A stretch of DNA of 64,000 nt, from assembly GCF_030866765.1 (NCBI RefSeq), contig NZ_CP133017.1, forward strand, positions 1,455,001 to 1,519,000, read 5' to 3'. This document shows, piece by piece, positions 46,988-56,762 of the stretch. The notes beneath the pieces are model-generated. The model was not told the DNA's origin, did not search any database, and saw nothing but the letters and a program-made list of their open reading frames with translations. This stretch comes from Paenibacillus silvisoli. GTDB taxonomy: Bacteria > Bacillota > Bacilli > Paenibacillales > Paenibacillaceae. The stretch's first letter is position 1. Every line of letters begins with the position of its first letter. Made by a program: the position numbers and the translations under genes.

Positions 46988-48697
46988 ATGAAGGGCAAGG
47001 GCAAATGGGCAGCGCTCAGTTTAGTATCGCTAATGCTTTTGGTAAGCGCTTGCGGAGGCAATAACGGGAACAGCGCAAGCAATACGGCTAACAATAAGAA
47101 TACCAACGCAGCCAATTCATCAACGAATGAGCCTGCAGCGACGAACACGTCGGCAGATGCGGCCAAACCGGATCCATTCGGTAAATTCGATCAACCGATC
47201 TCGCTCAAAATTTCCAAAGTCATTAACTCGAAAAATATTACGTTTCCAAACGGGGATACCGTTGAAAACAACGAGTTCACACGTTATGTCGAGCAGAAAT
47301 TGAACGTTAAGGTGACGCATGCTTGGCAGGTCGAAACTCCTGATGCCTATGAACAAAAGATGGGTGTATCCATGGCGAGCAGAGATTTGCCGGATGCCTT
47401 CATCGTAAACGAGTCGCAGCTCAAGCAGCTGGTAGCGGCAGATCTCATTGAGGATTTGACGGATGTATATAAAGACAACATTAGTCCCCTAATGAAAGGC
47501 TATTATGATTCCTATGGCGATCGCGTTTTGGGAAGAGCGACGTTCGACGGTAAATTAATGGCGCTTCCAAATACAAACATCGGTCAGCAATACAATATTA
47601 TGTGGATTCGCCAGGACTGGCTCGATAAATACGGTCTTCAAGTGCCGAAAACGCTTGATGAGCTGAATCAAGTAGCCAAAACGTTCATTGAGAAGGATGC
47701 ATCCGGCCATGGCAAGCACGATACGCTTGGCATCAGCGGCGTTCCGTCACTGGCCGGCTGGAACAATTTTGGCGGCTTTGATCCGATCCTCAGTACCTTC
47801 CATGCAACTAAAGGGCAATGGGTGAAGGACGCTTCAGGAAATCTCGCGTACAGCTCGACATTGCCGGAGATGAAAGCAGCTTTGGGCAAATTGCACGAAA
47901 TGTATGACCAAGGCATTATCGACAAGCAGTTCGCCATCCGTAAGGATCCCGCGGAGGTTGTGGCAAATAACCAAGTCGGTATCGTCTTCGGACCATGGTG
48001 GATATCCTACTGGCCGCTGAACGACTCGGTTAAGAATGATCCGAAAGCGGAATGGAAGCCATTTATTGCTCCTCTCGATGCGGACGGTAAGTTCAATACG
48101 GTCGACCAAGATCCGACCGGCAGTTTCCTTGTCGTGAGGAAAGGCTATGAGCATCCGGAAGCGGTTGTCCGAGTATTGAATGTGGAATATAACGGAATTA
48201 GAAAAATCGATCCGGATGCGCTTAATCTTTACAAAGATAACCCGGAAATTGTGGCAAAATGGGAATTGTGGCCGTTTACCCTGCAAGTCGGTCCGGAGAC
48301 AACGGTATACGACACGCATGCGCAGGCTCAAGCAGCTGTCGATGCCAAAGATGATTCATCCTTAGATACGGAGCTTAAAGGCTGGTATGCGGATTACTTC
48401 AAGAATCAAGCTGATCCCAAGAAGGACTTGGCCGCTTGGGCCAATGCAACCGCAAGATTTGAAGGCGCTGCATTGATGAATGACGATCGCGTTGTCGTTA
48501 CGCGCAATCAATTCTGGGGCAAAACAAAGACGCAGGCAACGAAGTGGGCGATTTTAGAGAAGCTCGAGAATGAAACGTTCCTCAAAATTATTATGGGCGA
48601 GCAACCGCTGGACAGCTTTGATACGTTCGTAGACCAATGGAATAGCCTCGGAGGAAAACAAATTCTCAAGGAGATTTCAGAAGAAACAACCAAATAG
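46988..48697 (+). CDS. Sugar ABC transporter substrate-binding lipoprotein (LipO/YtcQ type)
   Basis: 569 aa. Lipobox MLLVSAC, Asn/Ser/Thr-rich linker (about residues 25-60), then the large type-1 binding fold with DAYEQKMGVSMASRDLPDAFI and a typical tail FLKIIMGEQPLDSFDTFVDQW. AAGGGGG lies 7 bases before the ATG. It feeds the LplB/YtcP-type permeases at 48772 and 49679; the ATPase (MsmX type) is usually encoded elsewhere and none is present here. Confidence 0.92.
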   Translation: MKGKGKWAALSLVSLMLLVSACGGNNGNSASNTANNKNTNAANSSTNEPAATNTSADAAKPDPFGKFDQPISLKISKVINSKNITFPNGDTVENNEFTRYVEQKLNVKVTHAWQVETPDAYEQKMGVSMASRDLPDAFIVNESQLKQLVAADLIEDLTDVYKDNISPLMKGYYDSYGDRVLGRATFDGKLMALPNTNIGQQYNIMWIRQDWLDKYGLQVPKTLDELNQVAKTFIEKDASGHGKHDTLGISGVPSLAGWNNFGGFDPILSTFHATKGQWVKDASGNLAYSSTLPEMKAALGKLHEMYDQGIIDKQFAIRKDPAEVVANNQVGIVFGPWWISYWPLNDSVKNDPKAEWKPFIAPLDADGKFNTVDQDPTGSFLVVRKGYEHPEAVVRVLNVEYNGIRKIDPDALNLYKDNPEIVAKWELWPFTLQVGPETTVYDTHAQAQAAVDAKDDSSLDTELKGWYADYFKNQADPKKDLAAWANATARFEGAALMNDDRVVVTRNQFWGKTKTQATKWAILEKLENETFLKIIMGEQPLDSFDTFVDQWNSLGGKQILKEISEETTK

Positions 48698-48704
48698 CAG
48701 CATG

Positions 48705-48738
48705 GGAAAGCGCCAACTCTGATAGCTGGCGCTTTCCT
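48705..48738 (+). terminator. Internal hairpin between binding protein and permease genes
   Basis: GGAAAGCGCCA pairs with TGGCGCTTTCC; the tail is only TTATAT. A leaky hairpin here would keep binding-protein mRNA above permease mRNA. Confidence 0.65.
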
Positions 48739-48771
48739 TATATCATTACTTAAATGATGGGTGGAACAATC

Positions 48772-49662
48772 ATGAGATCGAAGAAATGGCTTCTCAACTA
48801 TCACTTGATGCTGCTGCCGGGGATTTTGCTGCTCATTGTATTCAGCACGATTCCGATCTTTGGCGTTGTTATCGCTTTTCAGAACTTTATTCCGGGAATT
48901 CCGATTTTCAAGCAAGACTGGGCGGGGCTTGATAATTTCAAATTTATGTTTCAGCTTCCGGACAGCAAACGCGTTTTTGTCAACACGATTGTTATCGCTT
49001 CCATGAAAATTGTCCTTGGCCTTCTCATTCCCGTTACCTTTGCATTATTGCTGAACGAAATACGCGTGCGTTCCTTTAAACGGCTGGTTCAGACCATCGT
49101 TTATTTACCGCACTTCATGTCCTGGGTTATTTTATCCGGCATATTGATTGCGATGCTATCGATCGACGGAATTGTAAACCAGATCATAGGATTATTTCAC
49201 GTCGACCCCATTATGTTTCTAGCCAGCAATCAGTGGTTCCGCCATATTATCGTATGGAGCGACGTGCTGAAAGAGTTTGGTTTCAGCGCCATTGTTTATT
49301 TGGCCGCGCTGGCGGGAATTAATCCTTCGCTCTATGAAGCAGCCGAAATCGACGGGGCCTCAAGGACTCGCAAATTGTTCCATGTGACGATTCCCGGCAT
49401 TATGCCAACGATCGTGCTGTTATCGACGCTTAGTCTTGGCAATATTCTGAACGCCGGCTTCGACCAAGTATTTAATCTGTACAACCCGCTCGTTTACTCG
49501 ACCGGCGATATTGTGGATACGTATGTCTATCGCATCGGGCTAGTGGAAGCGCAATACGGACTGGCCACCTCTGTCGGACTACTGAAGTCAGTGATTGCCA
49601 TTTTATTGATTGCCGTATCTAATAAATTGGCCGATAAATTTGCGAACTATCGCATCTTCTAG
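48772..49662 (+). CDS. Sugar ABC transporter permease (LplB/PotB type)
   Basis: 296 aa, six TM helices. LLPGILLLIVFSTIPIFGVVIAFQ at the start and coupling loop NPSLYEAAEIDGASRTRKLFHVTIPG (EAA motif) are typical. GGGTGGA lies before the ATG at 48772, preferred over the in-frame ATG at 48754. Pairs with the next gene, 16 bases downstream. Confidence 0.93.
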   Translation: MRSKKWLLNYHLMLLPGILLLIVFSTIPIFGVVIAFQNFIPGIPIFKQDWAGLDNFKFMFQLPDSKRVFVNTIVIASMKIVLGLLIPVTFALLLNEIRVRSFKRLVQTIVYLPHFMSWVILSGILIAMLSIDGIVNQIIGLFHVDPIMFLASNQWFRHIIVWSDVLKEFGFSAIVYLAALAGINPSLYEAAEIDGASRTRKLFHVTIPGIMPTIVLLSTLSLGNILNAGFDQVFNLYNPLVYSTGDIVDTYVYRIGLVEAQYGLATSVGLLKSVIAILLIAVSNKLADKFANYRIF

Positions 49663-49678
49663 AGAAAGGGGACTAGGC

Positions 49679-50572
49679 ATGGTTCTTTCAAAATCTTGGG
49701 GCACCCGCGGTACCGATATCATGATCTTTGTTCTCTTAACCATTGTGGCTTGCATCTCTTTATTCCCTCTCTGGTACACGATTGCACTTTCTTTCAGCGA
49801 CAAAGCTGCGGTAAATGCCGGCAGGGTATTTGCTTGGCCGGTTGGCTTTAATCTATCTTCGTACAAAATCATCTTGGAAGACCATAAATTTTTTGCAGCC
49901 TTTCTTATTTCAGTGAAACGAGTATTGCTTGGCGGAGCCATTAACTTCATCTTGACCGTCATCATGGCTTACCCATTAGCTAGAGATAACAAAATGTTCC
50001 CTGGAAGAAAATATTATGTGTGGTACCTGGTGTTCAGCATGCTCTTCTCCGGCGGCCTCATCCCGCTCTATATGACGATTACGGAATTACATTTGCAAAA
50101 TACGATTTGGTCGCTCGTTTTGCCTGGCGCAGTACCGGTTTTCAACGTCATTCTTATTATGAATTTTTTCCGGAATTTGCCCAAGGAGCTCGAGGAAGCG
50201 GCAGTCGTTGACGGCGCCGGACCTTGGTATACGCTGATGCGTATTTTTATTCCGGTCTCGATGCCTGCTTTGGCGACCGTTACTTTGTTCAGTATTGTCG
50301 GTCATTGGAACTCTTTCTTTGATGGATTGATCTATATGAATCGACCGGAGAACTATCCGCTTCAGACCTATATTCAGCAGCTGGTCGTTCGGATTGATCC
50401 CGCTCTCATGCAGTCGCTTACGACAGAGCAATTAATCGAGCTGTCGAAGGCTTCTGACAAGACGTTGAATTCAGCCAAGCTGATTGTAGCGATGATTCCC
50501 CTTCTGATGATCTATCCGTTTCTTCAAAAGTATTTCGTGCACGGCATCGTGCTTGGATCCGTTAAGGAATAA
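49679..50572 (+). CDS. Sugar ABC transporter permease (YtcP/AraQ type)
   Basis: 297 aa, six TM helices. FFRNLPKELEEAAVVDGAGP is the EAA coupling loop, and the protein ends FLQKYFVHGIVLGSVKE as YtcP proteins do. The ATG at 49679 has AAAGGGG 7 bases upstream; the frame upstream to 49610 overlaps the previous permease. Confidence 0.93.
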   Translation: MVLSKSWGTRGTDIMIFVLLTIVACISLFPLWYTIALSFSDKAAVNAGRVFAWPVGFNLSSYKIILEDHKFFAAFLISVKRVLLGGAINFILTVIMAYPLARDNKMFPGRKYYVWYLVFSMLFSGGLIPLYMTITELHLQNTIWSLVLPGAVPVFNVILIMNFFRNLPKELEEAAVVDGAGPWYTLMRIFIPVSMPALATVTLFSIVGHWNSFFDGLIYMNRPENYPLQTYIQQLVVRIDPALMQSLTTEQLIELSKASDKTLNSAKLIVAMIPLLMIYPFLQKYFVHGIVLGSVKE

Positions 50573-50589
50573 GTAGGGGGTCTCTTTCG

Positions 50590-52677
50590 ATGAAAAACAT
50601 ACGTAAAGTTCATGTTGTATTTAAAACGCATCTTGATATCGGGTTTACGGATCTGGCAAGTCATGTCGTGGATCAATATTTTTACTCGTTTATACCTCAA
50701 GCGCTCGATCTGGCTGAGGCATTCAATCGAGAACAGGGCACGGCAAGGTTTGTATGGACAACCGGCTCATGGCTTATTCATGAATTTTTGAAAACGGCTG
50801 ATCCTGAGCAGAAAAAACGCATGGAAGACGGGATTGCTGCGGGCAGTATCGTTTGGCACGGATTACCGTTTACAACGCATACGGAATTAATGGATCCGGC
50901 TTTATTCGAGCATGGTTTGTCGATCGCGCGTAAGCTTGACGAGAAGTATGGCAAACGTACGATCGCGGCGAAGATGACGGATGTACCTGGACATACGATT
51001 GGCATGGTTCCCTATATGGCGAAGTCCGGAATTGAATACTTGCACCTTGGCGTTAACTATGCTTCGACGAAGCCGAGCGTTCCGGAAGTATTCGTATGGC
51101 GAGCGCAGGACGGGTCGGAAATCGTTGTCAACTATGCCGGCAGCTACGGCAATATCACGTTAATCGACGGTTTGGATGAAGTGCTTGTGTTCGCGCATAC
51201 GAACGACAATATGGGGCCGCCGAAGGCAGAGGATATACGGAAGCAGTTCGCACTGCTTGCCGAACAATTCCCGGGAGCGATCATAGAAGCCTCGACAATG
51301 GATGCGTTCGCCGAGAAATTAGTAGCTATGAAAGATCAATTCCCAGTCGTTACCGAGGAAATTGGCGATTCATGGATTCACGGGGCAGCCTCCGATCCGC
51401 TGAAAATCGCCCATTATCGGGAGCTTTTAAAACTGCGGAGTAAGTGGGTGGGCGAAGGTCGATTGGACGCAAGCAGCCGACAATATGCCGACTTCTGCGA
51501 ACAGCTCATGCTCATTCCCGAACATACATGGGGCATGGACGAGAAAACGCATCTGACCGATTTCAAGCATTATTCGGTCCATGACTTTCATGCGGCAAGG
51601 CAAGCCGATGTCGTCACGAAGGATGCCATCCCTCCTCGTTATGGCTATTTCGGCATTTATGGCGGCGACCACTCGGAAAAGTTTGAATCTGCTTCCGGGA
51701 AAAGCTTCAGTCTAATTGAAAGCTCATGGGAGGAACAAAGGAATTACATTGCACAGGCGATATCCATGTTATCGTCAGACATGCAGAACGAAGCACGTCA
51801 GGCGCTGTCGAAGTTATCTCCTGATGAATCGTATCATGTTGATGGGCGTGAATTCACCTTGGCAGAGCAGCAGCGCCTAGGCTGCTTCCATGTCGAATTT
51901 GGAATCGACGGATCGATTATTCGGCTTGTTGACGAGCGGGGCAAAGTTTGGGCTGACGATCAGCATCGGATAGGTGTATTCGAATATGAAACGTTTGGCA
52001 TGGATCACTACCAAAATTGGTATCGGGATTACGTTGTGAATTGGGCCGAAACGTATTTCTGGTCGGAGCCGGACTTCGGCAAGCCAGGCATGGAGTTTGC
52101 GGAGCCTAGTCCGGCGCATAAGCGGTATTCACCGCGGGTCAGCAGGGCAGTTGTCCGGGAAGACGAGCAATATGACGAAGTTAGTTTGCAGCTTTACATG
52201 AGCCAAGAAGCCTCGCAGATACATGGCGCTCCCAAGGAGCTTCATACTCTGTATCGGTTCTTCAAACAGGAGAAGAAAATCGAAGCCGAATTGAATTGGT
52301 TCCATAAGCAGGCATACCGACTGCCGGAGGCAAGCTGGTTCTCATTTGCTTTGAAAGTAGATAACCCGAACCTTTGGAAGATGGATAAGCTGGGTGAACG
52401 CGTTTCGCCGCTTGAGGTTGTTAAGAACGGGAACCGCAGTCTTCATGCCGTTCAATCAGGCGTGCATTACCACGGCAGCGATGGCATTGTTCATTTGGAA
52501 ACGTTGGATGCCCCGGTACTTTCTCCTGGGGAGAAGAGGATGCTTCAATTTAATCAAACGTTCGCTCCCCTGGATGGCGGCATGCATTTCAACCTGCACA
52601 ATAACGTTTGGGGTACTAACTTCCGGATGTGGTACGAAGAGAATACGAAGTTCAGATTCGCGATTTATTTGGAATAA
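50590..52677 (+). CDS. DUF5054 protein, GH38-like glycosidase
   Basis: 695 aa cytosolic protein. The N-terminal barrel resembles GH38/GH57 enzymes: HLDIGFTD (zinc-ligand HxD), MTDVPGHTIGMVPYMAKSGI and EIGDSWIHGAASDPLK; the rest is a beta-rich mannosidase-like C-terminal domain. Typical DUF5054 length. Seventeen bases after the permease, so it should act on the oligosaccharide imported by that system, probably an alpha-mannoside or related glycan. Biochemical activity of the family is poorly known. Confidence 0.85.
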   Translation: MKNIRKVHVVFKTHLDIGFTDLASHVVDQYFYSFIPQALDLAEAFNREQGTARFVWTTGSWLIHEFLKTADPEQKKRMEDGIAAGSIVWHGLPFTTHTELMDPALFEHGLSIARKLDEKYGKRTIAAKMTDVPGHTIGMVPYMAKSGIEYLHLGVNYASTKPSVPEVFVWRAQDGSEIVVNYAGSYGNITLIDGLDEVLVFAHTNDNMGPPKAEDIRKQFALLAEQFPGAIIEASTMDAFAEKLVAMKDQFPVVTEEIGDSWIHGAASDPLKIAHYRELLKLRSKWVGEGRLDASSRQYADFCEQLMLIPEHTWGMDEKTHLTDFKHYSVHDFHAARQADVVTKDAIPPRYGYFGIYGGDHSEKFESASGKSFSLIESSWEEQRNYIAQAISMLSSDMQNEARQALSKLSPDESYHVDGREFTLAEQQRLGCFHVEFGIDGSIIRLVDERGKVWADDQHRIGVFEYETFGMDHYQNWYRDYVVNWAETYFWSEPDFGKPGMEFAEPSPAHKRYSPRVSRAVVREDEQYDEVSLQLYMSQEASQIHGAPKELHTLYRFFKQEKKIEAELNWFHKQAYRLPEASWFSFALKVDNPNLWKMDKLGERVSPLEVVKNGNRSLHAVQSGVHYHGSDGIVHLETLDAPVLSPGEKRMLQFNQTFAPLDGGMHFNLHNNVWGTNFRMWYEENTKFRFAIYLE

Positions 52678-52727
52678 GAGATAGGTTTGGCAGAAGCGAT
52701 TTCGAAAATCCAGGAGGGAAAAGAAGA

Positions 52728-53564
52728 ATGCCGCAGATGAATGGTATCCCAACGCAAGAAGACGTCGATTTCTTTCGGACAAACGGATATTGGATCTCTT
52801 CGAAGATGATCGATGACGAGCGATTGGAAAGACTGCGTGACAGAATGGAGCGAGTGTATGACGGAGAATTCGAAACCGGAACGCCACCGGATGCCGTCTG
52901 GCGCCGTGAGACAAGCCGGCCCAACTCCCTTCGCAAAACCGATAACGCGCATTTGGCAGACTTGACGATCCGTGCGCTTGCCCATGACCCGCAGATCGGA
53001 GCAATCGCCGCTATGCTGGCAGGAACGAATACGATTCGTTTCTGGGAGGATCAGTTGCTGCTGAAACCGGCGCAGTCCAGCGGAAACGCGGCGAACGTCG
53101 GCTGGCATCAGGATTATCATTACTGGGGCTGTTTCCAGAACCCGGAGACGATGATCACGGCATGGGTAGCTTACGATGACGTTGACGAGGAAAACGGCTG
53201 CATGCAAATGGTGCCAGGCAGCCATAATTGGGGGATTTTGAACGGGAACGATTTTTACGAGCAAAACATGCAAAAGCAATTGCAGGATATGGCACCGGAA
53301 GGGCAGATCGCTCGAACCGTTCCTATCATCATGAAGGCAGGTCAAATCAGCTTCCATCATAGTCTGACGATTCACGGAAGCGGGCCAAACGTATCCGACC
53401 GGGTACGCCGTTCGTCGGCGCTTCATTATCTGACGGGCGAGACGCGCTATCGGGCGGGATTCGCTGACGAATACTCCGAAATCAAGAAATTCATCGCTGC
53501 CGGCGGCAAAGACGGGGACATCGTGCAAGGGGACATGTTTCCGGTCGTTTATCGTAGAGCTTGA
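52728..53564 (+). CDS. PhyH-family Fe(II)/2-oxoglutarate dioxygenase
   Basis: 278 aa. Iron ligands H127 and D129 (WHQDYHYW) and distal H216 (SLTIHGSGP), then SDRVRRSSALHYL with the 2-oxoglutarate Arg. GGAGGG lies before the ATG at 52728; upstream frame to 52629 overlaps DUF5054. It closes the sugar operon; role unknown, perhaps oxidising an aglycone. Confidence 0.9.
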   Translation: MPQMNGIPTQEDVDFFRTNGYWISSKMIDDERLERLRDRMERVYDGEFETGTPPDAVWRRETSRPNSLRKTDNAHLADLTIRALAHDPQIGAIAAMLAGTNTIRFWEDQLLLKPAQSSGNAANVGWHQDYHYWGCFQNPETMITAWVAYDDVDEENGCMQMVPGSHNWGILNGNDFYEQNMQKQLQDMAPEGQIARTVPIIMKAGQISFHHSLTIHGSGPNVSDRVRRSSALHYLTGETRYRAGFADEYSEIKKFIAAGGKDGDIVQGDMFPVVYRRA

Positions 53565-53752
53565 GCGCCGAGTCTACCCCTGGTAAGGATAAGCTTAGCG
53601 CGATTAATTTCAACGATGATTTAACAAAGGTTATTTTTAGTAAAGAAGATCCAGTTAAGATGTGGCATTACATTGTGAAGGATTATGAAAGCAAAGGGCC
53701 TAACGAGGCGATTACGGAAGTTACCGCTGAGATGGCCAGGACTAATAAGTAA
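53561..53752 (+). pseudogene. Remnant: C-terminus of a sugar-binding lipoprotein
   Basis: 63 codons (LTKVIFSKEDPVKMWHYIVK, then DYESKGPNEAITEV) resembling only the last 50-60 residues of LipO/YtcQ-type binding proteins such as that at 46988. There is no signal peptide or ribosome site, and the frame opens at a TTG overlapping the PhyH stop. The hairpin at 53772 would have been its terminator. Most likely left by a deletion. Confidence 0.6.
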
Positions 53753-53771
53753 TTCGAGAGCAATACGAAAT

Positions 53772-53801
53772 GGAAATGCCCTGCATCTGCAGGGCATTTC
53801 C
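53772..53801. terminator. Terminator-like hairpin
   Basis: Perfect 13-bp stem GGAAATGCCCTGC/GCAGGGCATTTCC with an ATCT loop and no T-run. Lies after the binding-protein remnant. Confidence 0.6.
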
Positions 53802-53808
53802 GTCTATA

Positions 53809-54957
53809 AAGGAGGGTGCCGACGTAATAGTGACGGTAATGCTTGGTATGGGCGATGGTTCGCCTCTTCGCCTAAGCCTTGATCGGGGAGATTTGTGGGA
53901 TACACGGCTTGTGCCGGAAGTGCTTGATAAGGGCTTTACATATCGGAACCTAATAGAGCTTGTGCGAGAAGGAGATCAGGAGCAAATCTCTCGAAGATAC
54001 AGCGACTTCTTCTCGGAGTATCCGAACCCCACCAAGCTGCCGGCGGGCCGAATTGAAATGCAAGGACCTGCAGCCGAGTCAATGACATGCAGGCTTCATC
54101 TTCGCGAGGCGAGGGCAGAGGTTAAATGGCAGGCTGGCGAGTCTTCATATCGGCTGGAAACCTTTTTGCATGCCGAGAATGGGCTCGGGTATATTCGTCT
54201 GGAGCGGGGAGAAGAGCAAGAGTTACGGCCGACCGAGTGGGTCTACCTCGTGGCTGCCAACCACGATGGCGAGGATTGGCTTGAACGAGCGAAAGCAAAG
54301 GTGATGTCTGCGGTCCAGGAGGGCTACGATTCAGCGTTTCCGGGTCACTCCGCCTGGTGGGAGCGGTACTGGCAGCGAAGCGAACTGACGCTGTCCGAGT
54401 TTGAAATGGAGAAACAGTGGTACCTCACGAATTATTTGTTCGGTTCCTGTTCACGGAAAGGCGCTCCTCCCCTGCCGCTTCAAGGCGTTTGGACGGCCGA
54501 TGAAGGCAAATTGCCGCCGTGGAAGGGCGATTATCACCATGACCTGAATACAGAGCTTAGCTGCTGGCATTATTTAAAGGCGAATCATCTGGAGGAAGGA
54601 GAAGCCTATCTTGACTTCCTTTGGAATTTGCGACCGGCAGCCCGCGATTTCGCGCAATCTTATTATGAATCCGCCGGCATCAATTTGCCTTCCGTTATGA
54701 CCATGGACGGGAAGCCGCTGGGCGGATGGCCGATGTATTCGCTCAGCCCGACCAATCAGATCTGGCTCTGCCAGGCGTTCGATCACTACTGGCTGTATAT
54801 CGGAGATCGGGAGTTCCTTGCAGACAAAGCTTATGTCTACTTCACGGAAACGGCAAATTGCTTGCTGGACTTGCTGCGCCAAGGTGAAGACGGCAAGCTG
54901 CGGCTTCCTATTTCGAGCTCTCCAGAAGTTCACGATGACAGCTTACATACGCCAAAT
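53809..54957 (+). pseudogene. Remnant: GH95-like glycoside hydrolase, N- and C-terminally truncated
   Basis: About 380 codons related to GH95-type alpha-fucosidases: MGDGSPLRLSLDRGDLWDTR, FTYRNLIELVREGDQ, the barrel part GAPPLPLQGVWTADEGKLPPW and DYHHDLNTELSCWHYLKANH, up to LPISSSPEVHDDSLH. The first 20-25 residues and roughly the last 250-300 (rest of the barrel and C-terminal domain) are missing. At about 54957 the sequence switches to another gene in another frame. AAAGGAGG at 53809-53816 is probably the old ribosome site. Confidence 0.75.
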
Positions 54958-55568
54958 CGCTTGTGCCTTATGACAGTAATTCCGTCCTTTTGGTCCAGCG
55001 TATCAGCCCAAGGGATCTGTTGTTGACGTTAAGCAAGCCTGCTCCAGAACAGATTGCGCTGGAAGACGTCATCGAGAATACGACATGGACGCCGGAAGTC
55101 GAAATTCGGACCAATCGGTTCGCCCGCGTGCCGACTAGAGGGATCTTGGTCACTACGCGCGGTAAAGTCGTCATCGAGCAAAACTGGTTTGATCGGCTAA
55201 ACATGAGCGGCATTCTGATTGCCGACGATGCGGAGAGCTGGTATGAATCCGGCAGCGTGAAGGATGTCACGATTCGCAATAACACGTTCAACCACTGCGG
55301 GGGAAGAGAGCATCCCGTCATCTTAATCGCGCCAGAGAATACAAGCGTGGATCCCGATGTTCCCGTTCACCGGAACATTCGGATTGAGGGGAATATCATT
55401 CGTACCGCGAATGCGCTTGTATTGGATGCGAAGAGTACCCGCGGACTTACGTTCCGGAAAAATGAAATCTCGTTTACGGACGCAGTTCGTAAACCGGTCA
55501 ATTTGGCTGGGGCGGTTCGCTTAACTGCCTGCAGCGGCGTTCAGATTCAGGACAACATGATTATTTAG
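54957..55568 (+). pseudogene. Remnant: C-terminal half of a GH110-like right-handed beta-helix protein
   Basis: About 203 codons: VEIRTNRFARVPTRGILVTT, MSGILIADDAESWYESGSVK and DVTIRNNTFNHCGG, typical of GH110 alpha-galactosidase-like parallel beta-helices. No N-terminal half, no signal peptide and no ribosome site. It is joined directly to the GH95 remnant, out of frame with it. Confidence 0.75.
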
Positions 55569-55714
55569 CAAATCGCCATATTTTTGTGGAACCGGCTAAG
55601 GTCAAGAATGGGCATTACGTGCTTCCAGAAATGCCAGGTGCATCGACGGAGATTATTCCGGGGGCTGTTTGCGGAGTACCGGATCAGTTAATGGCAAATC
55701 TCGCGATTCGCTGA
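55568..55714 (+). pseudogene. Remnant: C-terminus of an enolase-superfamily dehydratase
   Basis: 48 codons (ANRHIFVEPAKVKNGHYVLP, then EMPGASTEIIPG) ending in TGA, resembling only the last residues of mandelate-racemase/fuconate-galactonate-dehydratase-type enzymes. It starts one base within the previous stop, in another frame, and has no start codon of its own. Confidence 0.6.
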
Positions 55715-55725
55715 AGAATGTATAA

Positions 55726-55767
55726 ATAGGATAGAGCAGAAATTACTCCTGCTCTGTCCTATTTTTA
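55726..55767. terminator. Terminator after the remnant cluster
   Basis: ATAGGATAGAGCAG pairs with CTGCTCTGTCCTAT, then TTTTTAT. Probably the original terminator of the decayed operon; it also faces the end of the minus-strand permease gene. Confidence 0.85.
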
Positions 55768-55844
55768 TAGATTATAAGGAATGACTCATGCCTCAATAGG
55801 CATTATACACGATGAGGTGTTGACTCCTATAATTAATTCGTTGA

Positions 55845-56750
55845 TTACGATTTCACGGCGCCAAGCGTAAGCCCCTTTACAAAGTACTTCTGCAGCAGCG
55901 GGTACAGCAGAATGATCGGCCCAATGGAAAGAATACACGTCGCCATTCGCGCGCTTTCCCCTGGCAGGACGCCTATCGCGTTCTCCAGTGATTTCGATGC
56001 TGCTGCATTGCTTTGTAAATAATCGAGGTTGGACATCAGAGCCTGAAGCAAATATTGAAGATTGTACAGCTTGTTATTCTCGATGAACAGCGCGCAAGTA
56101 AACCAGTCGTTCCAGTAACCGACGGACGAGAATAATCCAATCGTCGCCAGCACGGGGGTAGACACCGGGAGCACGATCCGGAAGAACGTCCGGAACTCGC
56201 CCGAGCCGTCGATTCTAGCGGATTCGATAATGGAGCCAGGCACTTCTTTGAAAAAGTTACGCATGATAAGAACGTTCACTGGCGAGAAGAGCAGCGCGAG
56301 AATCAAGATCAGAAGCGTATCCTTCAAATGAAGATAGCGAGTGACCAAGATATAATACGGAGCTAAACCGCCATTAAACAGGATCGTAAAGAAGATGATA
56401 AACGAGATTTGGCCGCGATATTTGAGCTCAGTTCTTGATAAGGCATAACCCATCAGCGACGTCACGAGTAAAGAAGAGAAGGCGCCCACAAGCGTTACGA
56501 TTATCGTTACCTTGTAGGCATTCAGAATGGTCGACGTGCCCGAAATAATATAATCATAGCCGTAGGTGCTGAATAGTTTCGGTATGAGATGGTAGCCATC
56601 TGACATCAATGAACTTTCGTCCGTTAACGAAATCGACAGCACCAGCACAATCGGAAGGATACACAAGAGACTGTAAACGATGAAAACAAGGTTTATCACG
56701 AGCTTTGGCATTTGACCCAGCATGAATCCGCTCTTTTGCAATTCAATCAC
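55845..56750 (-). CDS. Sugar ABC transporter permease (YtcP/AraQ type)
   Basis: 301 aa, six TM helices. EAA loop IIESARIDGSGEFRTFFRIVLP; ends LQKYFVKGLTLGAVKS. Twelve bases after the partner permease on the minus strand. Its binding protein is probably the one at 60491. Confidence 0.92.
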   Translation of the reverse strand: MIELQKSGFMLGQMPKLVINLVFIVYSLLCILPIVLVLSISLTDESSLMSDGYHLIPKLFSTYGYDYIISGTSTILNAYKVTIIVTLVGAFSSLLVTSLMGYALSRTELKYRGQISFIIFFTILFNGGLAPYYILVTRYLHLKDTLLILILALLFSPVNVLIMRNFFKEVPGSIIESARIDGSGEFRTFFRIVLPVSTPVLATIGLFSSVGYWNDWFTCALFIENNKLYNLQYLLQALMSNLDYLQSNAAASKSLENAIGVLPGESARMATCILSIGPIILLYPLLQKYFVKGLTLGAVKS

Positions 56751-56762
56751 ACTCCATCCTAT

